NCBI RefSeq assembly: GCF_036323475.1 | Contig: NZ_AP028934.1 | Coordinates: 124,001-188,000 of the forward strand | Source: Solobacterium moorei | GTDB taxonomy: Bacteria > Bacillota_I > Bacilli_A > Erysipelotrichales > Erysipelotrichaceae | Reading direction: 5' to 3' | DNA length: 64,000 nucleotides | Shown: piece after piece, positions 19,527 through 35,483 of the stretch | Position numbering within the stretch: position 1 is the stretch's first letter | Layout of the letters: every line of letters starts with the position of its first letter | Translations under genes and position numbers: made by a program | Notes under the pieces: generated by a model | What the model was told of the DNA's origin: nothing | Databases searched by the model: none | Seen by the model: only the letters and a program-made list of their open reading frames with translations

Positions 19527-19540
19527 AAAAATAATTGAGG

Positions 19541-19554
19541 TTTATGCATACATG
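19541..19554. repeat. Right 14-bp target-site duplication of the IS30 element
   Basis: TTTATGCATACATG, identical to 17894-17907. Confidence 0.8.
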
Positions 19555-19586
19555 GAAATTTTTCTCAAAAAAAGTCATAAAAGTAA

Positions 19587-19615
19587 TTGACAGAGGGATA
19601 GATACTTGGTATATT
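19587..19615 (+). promoter_or_regulatory. Promoter of rrn operon 1
   Basis: TTGACA (19587-19592), a 17-bp spacer, TATATT (19610-19615). From 19601 onward the sequence matches operon 2, so the -10 region is shared while the -35 context differs. Confidence 0.85.
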
Positions 19616-19647
19616 AATACAGCACTCTTCGGAAGGAGAGGAGCAGA

Positions 19648-19660
19648 GATCTTTGAAAAC
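19648..19660 (+). promoter_or_regulatory. boxA-like antitermination site in the rrn 1 leader
   Basis: GATCTTTGAAAAC resembles the bacterial boxA core. A closer match, TGTTCTTTGAAAAC, occurs in the 16S-23S spacer at 21361. Confidence 0.5.
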
Positions 19661-19739
19661 TGAACAGGAATAAGACACAAAAACAACGTCAAGCAAAAGG
19701 ATACGAAGGAAAAGACTTCGTAAAATAAAAGAGTCAATC

Positions 19740-21264
<1,525 letters not shown>

Positions 21265-21491
21265 TAAGGAGAAAGATGTGAAGTAACAAGTTGTTGAAGA
21301 AGTTTTATTACCTGTTTAGTTTTGAGAGATCTCGCAAGAGGTAGCTCAGAAGGAAGTAGCTGTTCTTTGAAAACTGAATAACAGAAGAAGACAATAGATA
21401 GGTCTTTTTCGAAAAGTTGTGATAACAAGATTAACTAAGAAAGTCTAAAACGAAATAGTTAACAGTTCTCGTAAAGCATAAACGTATATAA
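21265..21491 (+). other. 16S-23S spacer of operon 1, no tRNA genes
   Basis: 227 bp. I see no tRNA-Ile or tRNA-Ala; there is no T-loop GTTCGAATC-like sequence or cloverleaf. It contains a boxA match, TGTTCTTTGAAAAC, at 21361-21374. Confidence 0.8.
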
Positions 21492-24394
<2,903 letters not shown>

Positions 24395-24484
24395 GAGAGA
24401 ACGCACACACGACTGTTTGAAAAAGACGAAGTCAGAAACTGTTATTTAGTTTTCAGGGAACAGAAGACCTGAAAGAAGAAAGAT

Positions 24485-24588
24485 CCGGTGATGATGGCGC
24501 AGTGGCCACACCTGTATCCATCCCGAACACAGAAGTTAAGCACTGTAGCGGCGAAAATAGCGCAAGCAAATCTAGCACGTTGCCGGGT
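24485..24588 (+). rRNA. 5S ribosomal RNA, copy 1 (short form)
   Basis: About 104 nt, from CCGG near 24485 to the complementary CCGG near 24587. The conserved CCGAACACAGAAGTTAAGC is present. The Bacillus form is about 117 nt; the missing bases are in the 3' arm (domain gamma). Short 5S molecules are known in Mollicutes and related clostridial/Erysipelotrichia lineages. Confidence 0.93.
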
Positions 24589-24592
24589 CATC

Positions 24593-24627
24593 GAGAGCAT
24601 GGTTCTCCATCGCTCTCCCTTTTTTTA
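24593..24627 (+). terminator. Terminator of rrn operon 1
   Basis: GAGAGC (24593-24598) pairs with GCTCTC (24612-24617), with an ATGG/CCAT pairing inside, followed by a seven-T run. Confidence 0.9.
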
Positions 24628-24882
24628 TACTTTTTTATGGGTTTAGATGTACTGGAATGCATAGAGCAAGCAACTGCTATTCATTGAAGATAATTTTTAA
24701 CAAATACTAGATTTGTGATGGTTGCAAATGCAACTAAAAGAATATTAAATTAGGCCTTAAAATAGGCGTTTTTTTGATGTTTTATGCTTTACAAACAGAT
24801 GCATGGTGTTATAATAAGCATCGTACTAATTGAGTTACATGTCATGAAATGAAAATTAGAAATATAATTTTCAAAAAAGGTG
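24628..24882 (+). other. Inter-operon spacer between rrn 1 and rrn 2
   Basis: Contains no gene that I can support. It holds a possible weak hairpin before TTTTTTT at 24770-24776 and the upstream promoter of operon 2. Confidence 0.7.
24788..24815 (+). promoter_or_regulatory. Upstream promoter P1 of rrn operon 2
   Basis: TTTACA (24788-24793), a 16-bp spacer, TATAAT (24810-24815). It lies about 95 bp upstream of P2, the tandem arrangement common for rrn operons. Confidence 0.6.
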
Positions 24883-24911
24883 TTGACAGGTAATTTGATA
24901 CTTGGTATATT
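24883..24911 (+). promoter_or_regulatory. Promoter P2 of rrn operon 2
   Basis: TTGACA (24883-24888), a 17-bp spacer, TATATT (24906-24911). Equivalent to the single promoter seen at operon 1. Confidence 0.85.
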
Positions 24912-25035
24912 AATACAGCACTCTTCGGAAGGAGAGGAGCAGAGATCTTTGAAAACTGAACAGGAATAAGACACAAAAACAACGTCAAGCAAAAGGATAC
25001 GAAGGAAAAGACTTCGTAAAATAAAAGAGTCAATC

Positions 25036-26560
<1,525 letters not shown>

Positions 26561-26787
26561 TAAGGAGAAAGATGTGAAGTAACAAGTTGTTGAAGAAGTT
26601 TTATTACCTGTTTAGTTTTGAGAGATCTCGCAAGAGGTAGCTCAGAAGGAAGTAGCTGTTCTTTGAAAACTGAATAACAGAAGAAGACAATAGATAGGTC
26701 TTTTTCGAAAAGTTGTGATAACAAGATTAACTAAGAAAGTCTAAAACGAAATAGTTAACAGTTCTCGTAAAGCATAAACGTATATAA
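26561..26787 (+). other. 16S-23S spacer of operon 2, no tRNA genes
   Basis: Same as the spacer of operon 1, with boxA at 26657-26670. Confidence 0.8.
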
Positions 26788-29690
<2,903 letters not shown>

Positions 29691-29780
29691 GAGAGAACGC
29701 ACACACGACTGTTTGAAAAAGACGAAGTCAGAAACTGTTATTTAGTTTTCAGGGAACAGAAGACCTGAAAGAAGAAAGAT

Positions 29781-29884
29781 CCGGTGATGATGGCGCAGTG
29801 GCCACACCTGTATCCATCCCGAACACAGAAGTTAAGCACTGTAGCGGCGAAAATAGCGCAAGCAAATCTAGCACGTTGCCGGGT
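29781..29884 (+). rRNA. 5S ribosomal RNA, copy 2 (short form)
   Basis: Appears identical to copy 1, about 104 nt. Confidence 0.93.
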
Positions 29885-29888
29885 CATC

Positions 29889-29923
29889 GAGAGCATGGTT
29901 CTCCATCGCTCTCCCTTTTTTTA
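29889..29923 (+). terminator. Terminator of rrn operon 2
   Basis: Same hairpin and T-run as operon 1. The promoter of the next gene begins about 20 bp later. Confidence 0.9.
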
Positions 29924-29943
29924 TACTTTTTTATGGGTTTAGA

Positions 29944-29952
29944 TGTTATAAT
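29944..29952 (+). promoter_or_regulatory. Extended -10 promoter, leaderless vanY-like gene
   Basis: TGTTATAAT (TG, one base, perfect TATAAT at 29947-29952). The ATG begins 8 nt after the last -10 base, so transcription should start at or next to the initiation codon. Confidence 0.6.
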
Positions 29953-29959
29953 ATTATCC

Positions 29960-30778
29960 ATGAAAAGTACAGATAAATATCAATCACGAATCCGCATACT
30001 GATTGGTCTTTTTTCGATTTTGTTTGGTGTTTTATTTATCTTATTGATTAAGTTAATGTTTTTTACCTCACGCACATTATCGGAAAAAGATTGTCAAGAT
30101 TGTTTATCGGTTATACAGACGAATCAGAATAGTTCTGTAGAAACTACGCCAAGTCCTAGTCCTACACCAACTCCTTCTTCGACTCCTGAGCCTACAGCCG
30201 TACCAACTATTGATACAACGACAATTACTTCAATTCAGAAGATAACAAATAAGAGTCATCCGATTGATTCTACATATGTGCCATCTGATTTAACAGCAGT
30301 TAATGTAAGTTCAAATGGGACACAGTATCTTAGAAGTGAAGCAGCGTCTGAATTAGCAAAGATGTTTACGGCAGCACTTAAGGATGGAGTTAACTTATAT
30401 TTAGTTAGTGGATATCGTTCTTATGCACAACAATTAGATCTCTATAATACATATGTAAGTACAGACGGGAAAGCTTTAGCAGACACATATGATGCGATTC
30501 CGGGTGCTTGTGAACATCAACTTGGATTAGCGGTTGACTTATCTGATGACAATCGTGATCATGATATTGATGCTTCATTTGAAATGACAGCAGCGTACCA
30601 ATGGCTTATGAAACATAGCTATGAATATGGATATATACTTCGATTCCCACGTGGAAAAGAATCGATAACGAGTATCGCATATAATCCTTGGAGTTTTAGA
30701 TATATTGGTGCCGAAGAAGCAAAGAAAGTTTATGATTCAGGCTTAACATTAGAAGAGTATTATAAAGTAAATGATTAA
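29960..30778 (+). CDS. VanY-like D-Ala-D-Ala carboxypeptidase family protein with degenerate active site
   Basis: 272 residues: a membrane anchor (about 11-35), a Pro/Ser/Thr linker (about 60-85) and an M15B/VanY domain (about 120-270). Family motifs SGYRSYAQQ and EHQLGLAVDLS are present, with zinc ligands His186 and Asp193. The last motif, usually E-P-W-H, reads N242-P-W-S245, so both the catalytic Glu and the third zinc ligand are replaced. It may be a pseudoenzyme that binds peptidoglycan, or it may use other residues. The ATG at 29960 precedes the anchor; the open frame upstream lies in 5S rRNA. No Shine-Dalgarno. Confidence 0.82.
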   Translation: MKSTDKYQSRIRILIGLFSILFGVLFILLIKLMFFTSRTLSEKDCQDCLSVIQTNQNSSVETTPSPSPTPTPSSTPEPTAVPTIDTTTITSIQKITNKSHPIDSTYVPSDLTAVNVSSNGTQYLRSEAASELAKMFTAALKDGVNLYLVSGYRSYAQQLDLYNTYVSTDGKALADTYDAIPGACEHQLGLAVDLSDDNRDHDIDASFEMTAAYQWLMKHSYEYGYILRFPRGKESITSIAYNPWSFRYIGAEEAKKVYDSGLTLEEYYKVND

Positions 30779-30812
30779 GGAAAGATGGAAAATCTTTCCT
30801 TAATGTTTTTTT
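30775..30812 (+). terminator. Terminator of the vanY-like gene
   Basis: TTAAGGAAAGAT (30775-30786) and its perfect complement at 30792-30803, 5-nt loop, then a T-run. The stem includes the stop codon. Confidence 0.85.
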
Positions 30813-30855
30813 AAAATTTAGTGTAAAATAGTCAAGTACATTTCAGGAGGTAGCG

Positions 30856-32619
30856 ATGGTTAAACAATTAATGAAAAGTATTCGTGAGTTTAAATTAGCG
30901 ACAATACTGACACCAACGTTTGTGGTTGGTGAAGTCATCATTGAAGCGTTGATTCCATTTTTAATTTCATTATTAATCAATGATATTAAAGCTGGTTGTG
31001 ATTTATCAGTAATTTTAGGATATGCATGGAAGTTAGTTGTTTTATCACTACTTTCACTATTATGCGGATATTTAGCAGGTATTTATTGCGCAGAGGCTAG
31101 TACAGGATTTGCACGTAACTTACGTTATGATATTTTTACTAATATCCAGAAATTTTCCTTTTCAAATATTGATAAATTCTCATCTGCCTCATTAGTTACT
31201 CGATTAACAACAGATATTCAAAATGTGCAGATGGCATTCATGATGATTATACGTACCGCTGTACGTGCCCCATTAAACTTAATATTCTCCTTTACAATGG
31301 CATATATTATGGGTGGATCAATGGCAGTAATCTTCTTAATCATTATTCCATTCTTAGGAATTGGGCTATATTTGATCGTTAGAACAGTTATGCCAGTATT
31401 TAAGAAGGGATTCCCTCTCTTTGATAAGATTACACGTATTGTAGAAGAAAACGTAAAGGGTATTCGTGTTGTGAAATCCTTTGTACGTGAAGAGTATGAA
31501 ATCAATAAATTTGACGAAACATCAAATGATATTCGTAAAATGTTTACACGTGCAGAACAGATTATCGCTCTGAATAATCCGTTAATGCAGATAAGCATTT
31601 ATGCGGTTATGTTATTTGTGTTGATGTTTGGTTCTGAAATGATCATCAAAACAAATGCGACAAGTTTAGACGTCGGACAGTTATCTACTTTGATGACTTA
31701 TGGATTCCAAATTATGGTTTCCTTGATGATGTTATCGATGGTGTTTGTGATGATTACTTTCTCTGAAGAATCATGCAAGCGTATCGTTGAGGTGTTAAAC
31801 GAAAAGAGCTCAATTACTTCAAAAGAAAATGCGATTACAGAAGTGAAGGATGGCTCGATTGATTTTGATCATGTTCGTTTCAAATATTCTCGAGCTGCAG
31901 AAAGACCAGTTCTAGAAGATATTGATGTACATATTAAGTCTGGTGAAACCATCGGTATCATTGGTGGAACGGGTTCGGCAAAGTCTTCTTTTGTACAGTT
32001 GATTCCTCGTCTATACGATGTTACCGAAGGTACAGTACGTGTTGGCAAAGAAGATGTTAGAGACTATGACCTTGTGACATTACGTGATTCCGTTGCGATG
32101 GTATTGCAGAAGAATGTGTTATTCTCCGGTACAATTGCGGATAATATCCGGTGGGGTAATAAGGATGCAACATTAGAAGAAGTGAAGCATGTATGTCATT
32201 TGGCTTGCGCAGATGAGTTTATAGAGCAGATGCCAGATGGTTATGATACTTGGATTGAACAGGGTGGAACAAACGTTTCTGGGGGTCAGAAGCAACGACT
32301 CTGTATCGCAAGAGCTCTCTTAAAGCAACCAAAGATTTTGATTATGGATGACTCAACATCTGCAGTAGATACAAAGACAGACGCAATCATCCGTAAGGCG
32401 ATGAAAGAATATATCCCAGAAACAACAAAGATTATCATTGCCCAAAGAACTTCATCCGTAGAAGATGCGGACCGAATCATCGTATTGGATAGCGGTAAGA
32501 TCGATGCGATTGGTACAAGTGAAGAATTACTAAAGACAAATCAAATCTACCGTGAAGTATATCTATCTCAGAATAAACAAGGCACTGAGGAAATCGTGGA
32601 AGAAGGAGGTGTTCGTTAA
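30856..32619 (+). CDS. Heterodimeric ABC exporter, subunit with degenerate ATP site
   Basis: 587 residues: six-helix type 1 exporter domain (about 15-310) fused to an ATPase domain (about 335-575). Walker A is GGTGSAKSS (Lys376; Ala375 replaces the usual Gly), the signature is VSGGQKQR, Walker B ends in Asp498-Asp499 where the catalytic Glu should be, and the switch His is Gln530 (AQRTSSV). This is the pattern of the non-hydrolysing half of heterodimeric exporters such as TM287/288 or BmrCD. CAGGAGG precedes the ATG. Its partner starts 1 bp after its stop. Probable multidrug or lipid efflux; substrate unknown. Confidence 0.9.
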   Translation: MVKQLMKSIREFKLATILTPTFVVGEVIIEALIPFLISLLINDIKAGCDLSVILGYAWKLVVLSLLSLLCGYLAGIYCAEASTGFARNLRYDIFTNIQKFSFSNIDKFSSASLVTRLTTDIQNVQMAFMMIIRTAVRAPLNLIFSFTMAYIMGGSMAVIFLIIIPFLGIGLYLIVRTVMPVFKKGFPLFDKITRIVEENVKGIRVVKSFVREEYEINKFDETSNDIRKMFTRAEQIIALNNPLMQISIYAVMLFVLMFGSEMIIKTNATSLDVGQLSTLMTYGFQIMVSLMMLSMVFVMITFSEESCKRIVEVLNEKSSITSKENAITEVKDGSIDFDHVRFKYSRAAERPVLEDIDVHIKSGETIGIIGGTGSAKSSFVQLIPRLYDVTEGTVRVGKEDVRDYDLVTLRDSVAMVLQKNVLFSGTIADNIRWGNKDATLEEVKHVCHLACADEFIEQMPDGYDTWIEQGGTNVSGGQKQRLCIARALLKQPKILIMDDSTSAVDTKTDAIIRKAMKEYIPETTKIIIAQRTSSVEDADRIIVLDSGKIDAIGTSEELLKTNQIYREVYLSQNKQGTEEIVEEGGVR

Positions 32620-32620
32620 T

Positions 32621-34516
32621 ATGAATCAGAAACAAACGAATCGTAAAAAATCCTTCAGGAGAATTATGAAGATGGTACTATCCTACTATCCAATTTTATT
32701 TCCGCTGATTGTAGTATTAATCATTATCAATGCAATTTTAGGTACTTTACCATCTATTTTCCAGCAAAACGTCATCGCTGTATTACAACAAGCTTGGGGT
32801 CAAGGTTGGACTTGGGAAGTCACAAAGCCACATATAGTTGAACTAGTTGGAACTCTAGCGATGGTTTATTTCATCGCATTAATTATCGGTATTGCATATA
32901 CGCAGTTAATGGCATTCTTCACACAAGGCGTTCTACATAAGATACGTAAAGAAGTATTTGCGCATATGCAGAAGCTGCCTATTCGTTATTTCGATATACA
33001 TCCTCATGGTGATATCATGTCTCACTATACGAATGATATCGATGCAATGCGGCAGATGATTTCACAGAGTTTCCCACAGTTATTGATTTCGATTGTTACA
33101 ATCATAACGATTATCGCTATCATGTTCTATTATAGTATTCCAATGGCGGTAGTTATTTTGATTGGTGCAGCAGTATCCATTGAGATTACACGTAAGCTAG
33201 GCGGTCTTTCTGCAAAGTACTTCATCTTACAGCAGAAGGCAACCGGTAAGACAGAGGGTGTGATTGAAGAAATGGTGAATGGACAGAAGGTTATCAAAGT
33301 GTTCAACCACCAAGATGAAGCTGAGGAGATTTTCAACCGAGCAAATAATGAACTCTATGAAGCTTCCAATACGGCTAATCGTTATTCCAATATCTTGATG
33401 CCAGTTTTAAACAACGTGAACTATTTAATTTATGTATTCGTTGCGGTAGCTGGTGGTATCTTCATTCAAGAGAAATTCCCAAACTTATCAATTTCAGGTT
33501 TGCCATTCTCGATTGCAGTTATTGTGCCATTCTTGGGAATGTCACGCCAGTTCGCAGGTATGATTCAGCAGATTTCTCCACAGATTAACTCGATTGTAAT
33601 GGGACTTGCGGGTGCTGAACGCGTCTTTGAATTACTTGATCAAGAGCCTGAAGTAGATGATGGAATTGTAACACTTGTTAATGCGACAGAAAAGGATGGT
33701 GAGCTCAAGGAAACAAACGAGCAGACAGAACTTTGGGCTTGGAAGTATCCACATGAAGATGGAACAGTTTCCTATACGAAGGTGGCTGGTGATGTTCGTT
33801 TTGCGAGTGTGGACTTTGCGTATAATCCAGATAAGATGATCTTGCATAATGTGACTCTGTTTGGTAAGCCTGGTCAAAAAATTGCCTTTGTAGGTGCGAC
33901 AGGTGCGGGTAAGACAACGATTACTAACCTCATTAACCGTTTCTATGACATCGCAGATGGAAAGATTCGTTATGATGGTATCAATATCAATAAGATTAAG
34001 AAATCTTCTTTACGTAAGTCTTTAGGCATCGTATTACAGGATACCGTATTGTTTACAGGTACTGTTATGGATAACATTCGTTATGGGCGCTTAACAGCGA
34101 CAGATGAGGAATGTATCGCAGCAGCGAAGCTTGCTGGTGCAGATGGCTTTATTCGTCACTTACCACAAGGCTATCAAACGATGTTAAATGGAGATGGTTC
34201 TAATCTTTCGCAAGGTCAGTGCCAGCTCTTGGCAATCGCTAGAGCAGCAGTCGCCGATCCTCCAGTGATGATTATGGATGAGGCTACTTCTTCTATCGAT
34301 ACACGTACAGAGCAGATTGTACAGACGGGTATGGACCGTTTGATGAATGGACGTACTGTATTTGTTATCGCTCATCGTCTATCTACGGTTAAGAATTCAA
34401 ATGTGATTATCGTATTAGACCATGGACGTATTATTGAACGTGGTACTCATGAAGAATTACTTGCCCAAAAGGGTCAGTACTACCAGTTATATACAGGTGC
34501 GTTTGAATTAGAATAG
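32621..34516 (+). CDS. Heterodimeric ABC exporter, catalytic subunit
   Basis: 631 residues with the same fold as its partner. Walker A is GATGAGKTT (Lys431), Walker B is MIMDEATS with catalytic Glu554, and the switch is AHRLSTV with His; these are canonical. The signature reads LSQGQ instead of LSGGQ. An insertion of about 40 residues rich in Glu/Lys/Trp precedes the ATPase core, as in several larger subunits of such pairs. The ATG at 32621 is chosen because AAGGAGG lies 11 nt upstream; an in-frame start at 32552 would overlap the partner gene. Membrane complex with the preceding product. Confidence 0.9.
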   Translation: MNQKQTNRKKSFRRIMKMVLSYYPILFPLIVVLIIINAILGTLPSIFQQNVIAVLQQAWGQGWTWEVTKPHIVELVGTLAMVYFIALIIGIAYTQLMAFFTQGVLHKIRKEVFAHMQKLPIRYFDIHPHGDIMSHYTNDIDAMRQMISQSFPQLLISIVTIITIIAIMFYYSIPMAVVILIGAAVSIEITRKLGGLSAKYFILQQKATGKTEGVIEEMVNGQKVIKVFNHQDEAEEIFNRANNELYEASNTANRYSNILMPVLNNVNYLIYVFVAVAGGIFIQEKFPNLSISGLPFSIAVIVPFLGMSRQFAGMIQQISPQINSIVMGLAGAERVFELLDQEPEVDDGIVTLVNATEKDGELKETNEQTELWAWKYPHEDGTVSYTKVAGDVRFASVDFAYNPDKMILHNVTLFGKPGQKIAFVGATGAGKTTITNLINRFYDIADGKIRYDGININKIKKSSLRKSLGIVLQDTVLFTGTVMDNIRYGRLTATDEECIAAAKLAGADGFIRHLPQGYQTMLNGDGSNLSQGQCQLLAIARAAVADPPVMIMDEATSSIDTRTEQIVQTGMDRLMNGRTVFVIAHRLSTVKNSNVIIVLDHGRIIERGTHEELLAQKGQYYQLYTGAFELE

Positions 34517-34520
34517 ACAT

Positions 34521-34554
34521 AAAAAAGTTTATGCGTATGTGCATAAACTTTTTT
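34521..34554. terminator. Bidirectional terminator between the ABC exporter and the PHP gene
   Basis: A 14-bp perfect stem, AAAAAAGTTTATGC (34521-34534) with its complement at 34541-34554, loop GTATGT. It is A-rich on one side and T-rich on the other, serving both converging genes. Confidence 0.9.
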
Positions 34555-35362
34555 AGAAGAATTTTAGTTTTCTCTTTTTCGCTTCTCCAACTAAATCAAT
34601 ATCTTGTACATAGTTTAAATCAAGTCCTTCCACTACAGATAGAGCACGATTTAGGTTTTGGTCAGTTAAGAATTGTTTTGGGTCATGTACATCCAAACCA
34701 ATGATAATTGGACATTTCTTCTTTGCAAAAATTTCAAAGAAAGCTCTAGTAGGATAGGCATAACGTTCACCATCGAGATACTCTTTTTTACCAAGCCGTA
34801 CACCAGTACCACAATTTAATTCGAGAGGAATATCGTAAAATCGAGATATATCTGCAATCTTTTCGGCAGCCTTTAGGACACTCTCATCAATTCTTGGATA
34901 TTTCCATAGAAATACATCAGGATGGGCAATATAATCACACATATAATGTTGGCAAGCTTCCTCTAAACATTTCACGTAGAGTTCTACTTGGTCTTTATTT
35001 TCAAATTCATAGACACTATCTTTATCAATAGTAAGGTTGTGCTGTCCTAAAATGATATAATCTAGTGTCTTTCGATACTCACGAATAGTATCCCATTGAC
35101 TTGGATAATATTCGATTTCCATGCCAAGATGAATATCAATTTGAGCAGCGTATTTTTCTTGTAATGAACGAATGGATTGATAATAATCGGGGATTTGTTC
35201 AATATTCATGCGTAATCCAGGACATGGTGTAGGATATGCGGCATGGTCACTAAATCCAAGAACTGTTAAACCTGCTTGAACAGCAGCTTGTACATATTCT
35301 TCATCTGCACCAATCGCATGTCCACAACGGGCAGTATGTGTGTGATAATTTGCTTTAATCAT
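34553..35362 (-). CDS. PHP-domain phosphatase, HisK/histidinol-phosphatase-like
   Basis: 269 residues with the PHP metal-binding pattern: YHTHTARCGH near the N terminus, GFSDHA, a central GMEIEYYP, ILGQHN, IAHPD and a C-terminal GLDVHDP. This matches the HisK type of histidinol phosphatase, which makes histidinol in histidine synthesis. No other his gene is nearby, so it may act on another phosphoester. The ATG at 35362 is used because GGAGG sits 8 nt upstream; the longer frame begins with a TTG at 35377. Cytoplasmic, monocistronic. Confidence 0.8.
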   Translation of the reverse strand: MIKANYHTHTARCGHAIGADEEYVQAAVQAGLTVLGFSDHAAYPTPCPGLRMNIEQIPDYYQSIRSLQEKYAAQIDIHLGMEIEYYPSQWDTIREYRKTLDYIILGQHNLTIDKDSVYEFENKDQVELYVKCLEEACQHYMCDYIAHPDVFLWKYPRIDESVLKAAEKIADISRFYDIPLELNCGTGVRLGKKEYLDGERYAYPTRAFFEIFAKKKCPIIIGLDVHDPKQFLTDQNLNRALSVVEGLDLNYVQDIDLVGEAKKRKLKFF

Positions 35363-35408
35363 GGGGTATACCTCCAAAACGAAGAAATTATAACATTCAT
35401 ATTAGAGA

Positions 35409-35436
35409 TTGACAAAATGCTCAAAAGTAATATCAT
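35409..35436 (+). promoter_or_regulatory. Promoter of the P-type ATPase gene
   Basis: TTGACA (35409-35414), a 16-bp spacer, TATCAT (35431-35436). Confidence 0.65.
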
Positions 35437-35440
35437 AATA

Positions 35441-35458
35441 ATTGAATAGTTGTTCAAT
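35441..35458. promoter_or_regulatory. Likely ArsR/SmtB-family metal-sensor operator
   Basis: ATTGAATAGTTGTTCAAT is an imperfect palindrome containing TGAA-N6-TTCA, the core recognised by CzrA/SmtB-type zinc and cadmium sensors. It lies just downstream of the -10, at the expected transcription start, where a bound repressor would block a metal efflux gene. No such regulator is encoded in the window. Confidence 0.55.
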
Positions 35459-35483
35459 CGTTATATATATTAGAGGTATTAAA

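Larger units (their letters stand above)
17908..19540 (-). mobile_element. IS30-family insertion sequence, complete
   Basis: About 1633 bp between two copies of a 14-bp direct repeat. The ends are imperfect inverted repeats of about 28 bp (CTCAATT, a short variable part, TGAAAG, then a C-rich/T-rich run). A second inner inverted repeat, AGAGATGGTGCTG, is at 18098-18110 and 19454-19466. A full-length transposase gene lies between, transcribed leftward. The ends carry several further copies of a GAAAGCTCCCTTT-like motif. It lies between rpoC and the first rrn operon, about 46 bp upstream of the rrn -35. Confidence 0.85.

Noticed and set aside
21265-21491. tRNA-Ile or tRNA-Ala genes in the 16S-23S spacers
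   Set aside because: No cloverleaf, no T-loop sequence and no CCA-adjacent acceptor stem is visible. No tRNA gene was seen anywhere in the window.
29798-29959. An open frame running from 5S rRNA into the vanY-like gene, giving a 326-residue fusion
   Set aside because: The first 54 codons are 5S rRNA and its terminator. The protein's membrane anchor begins right after the ATG at 29960.
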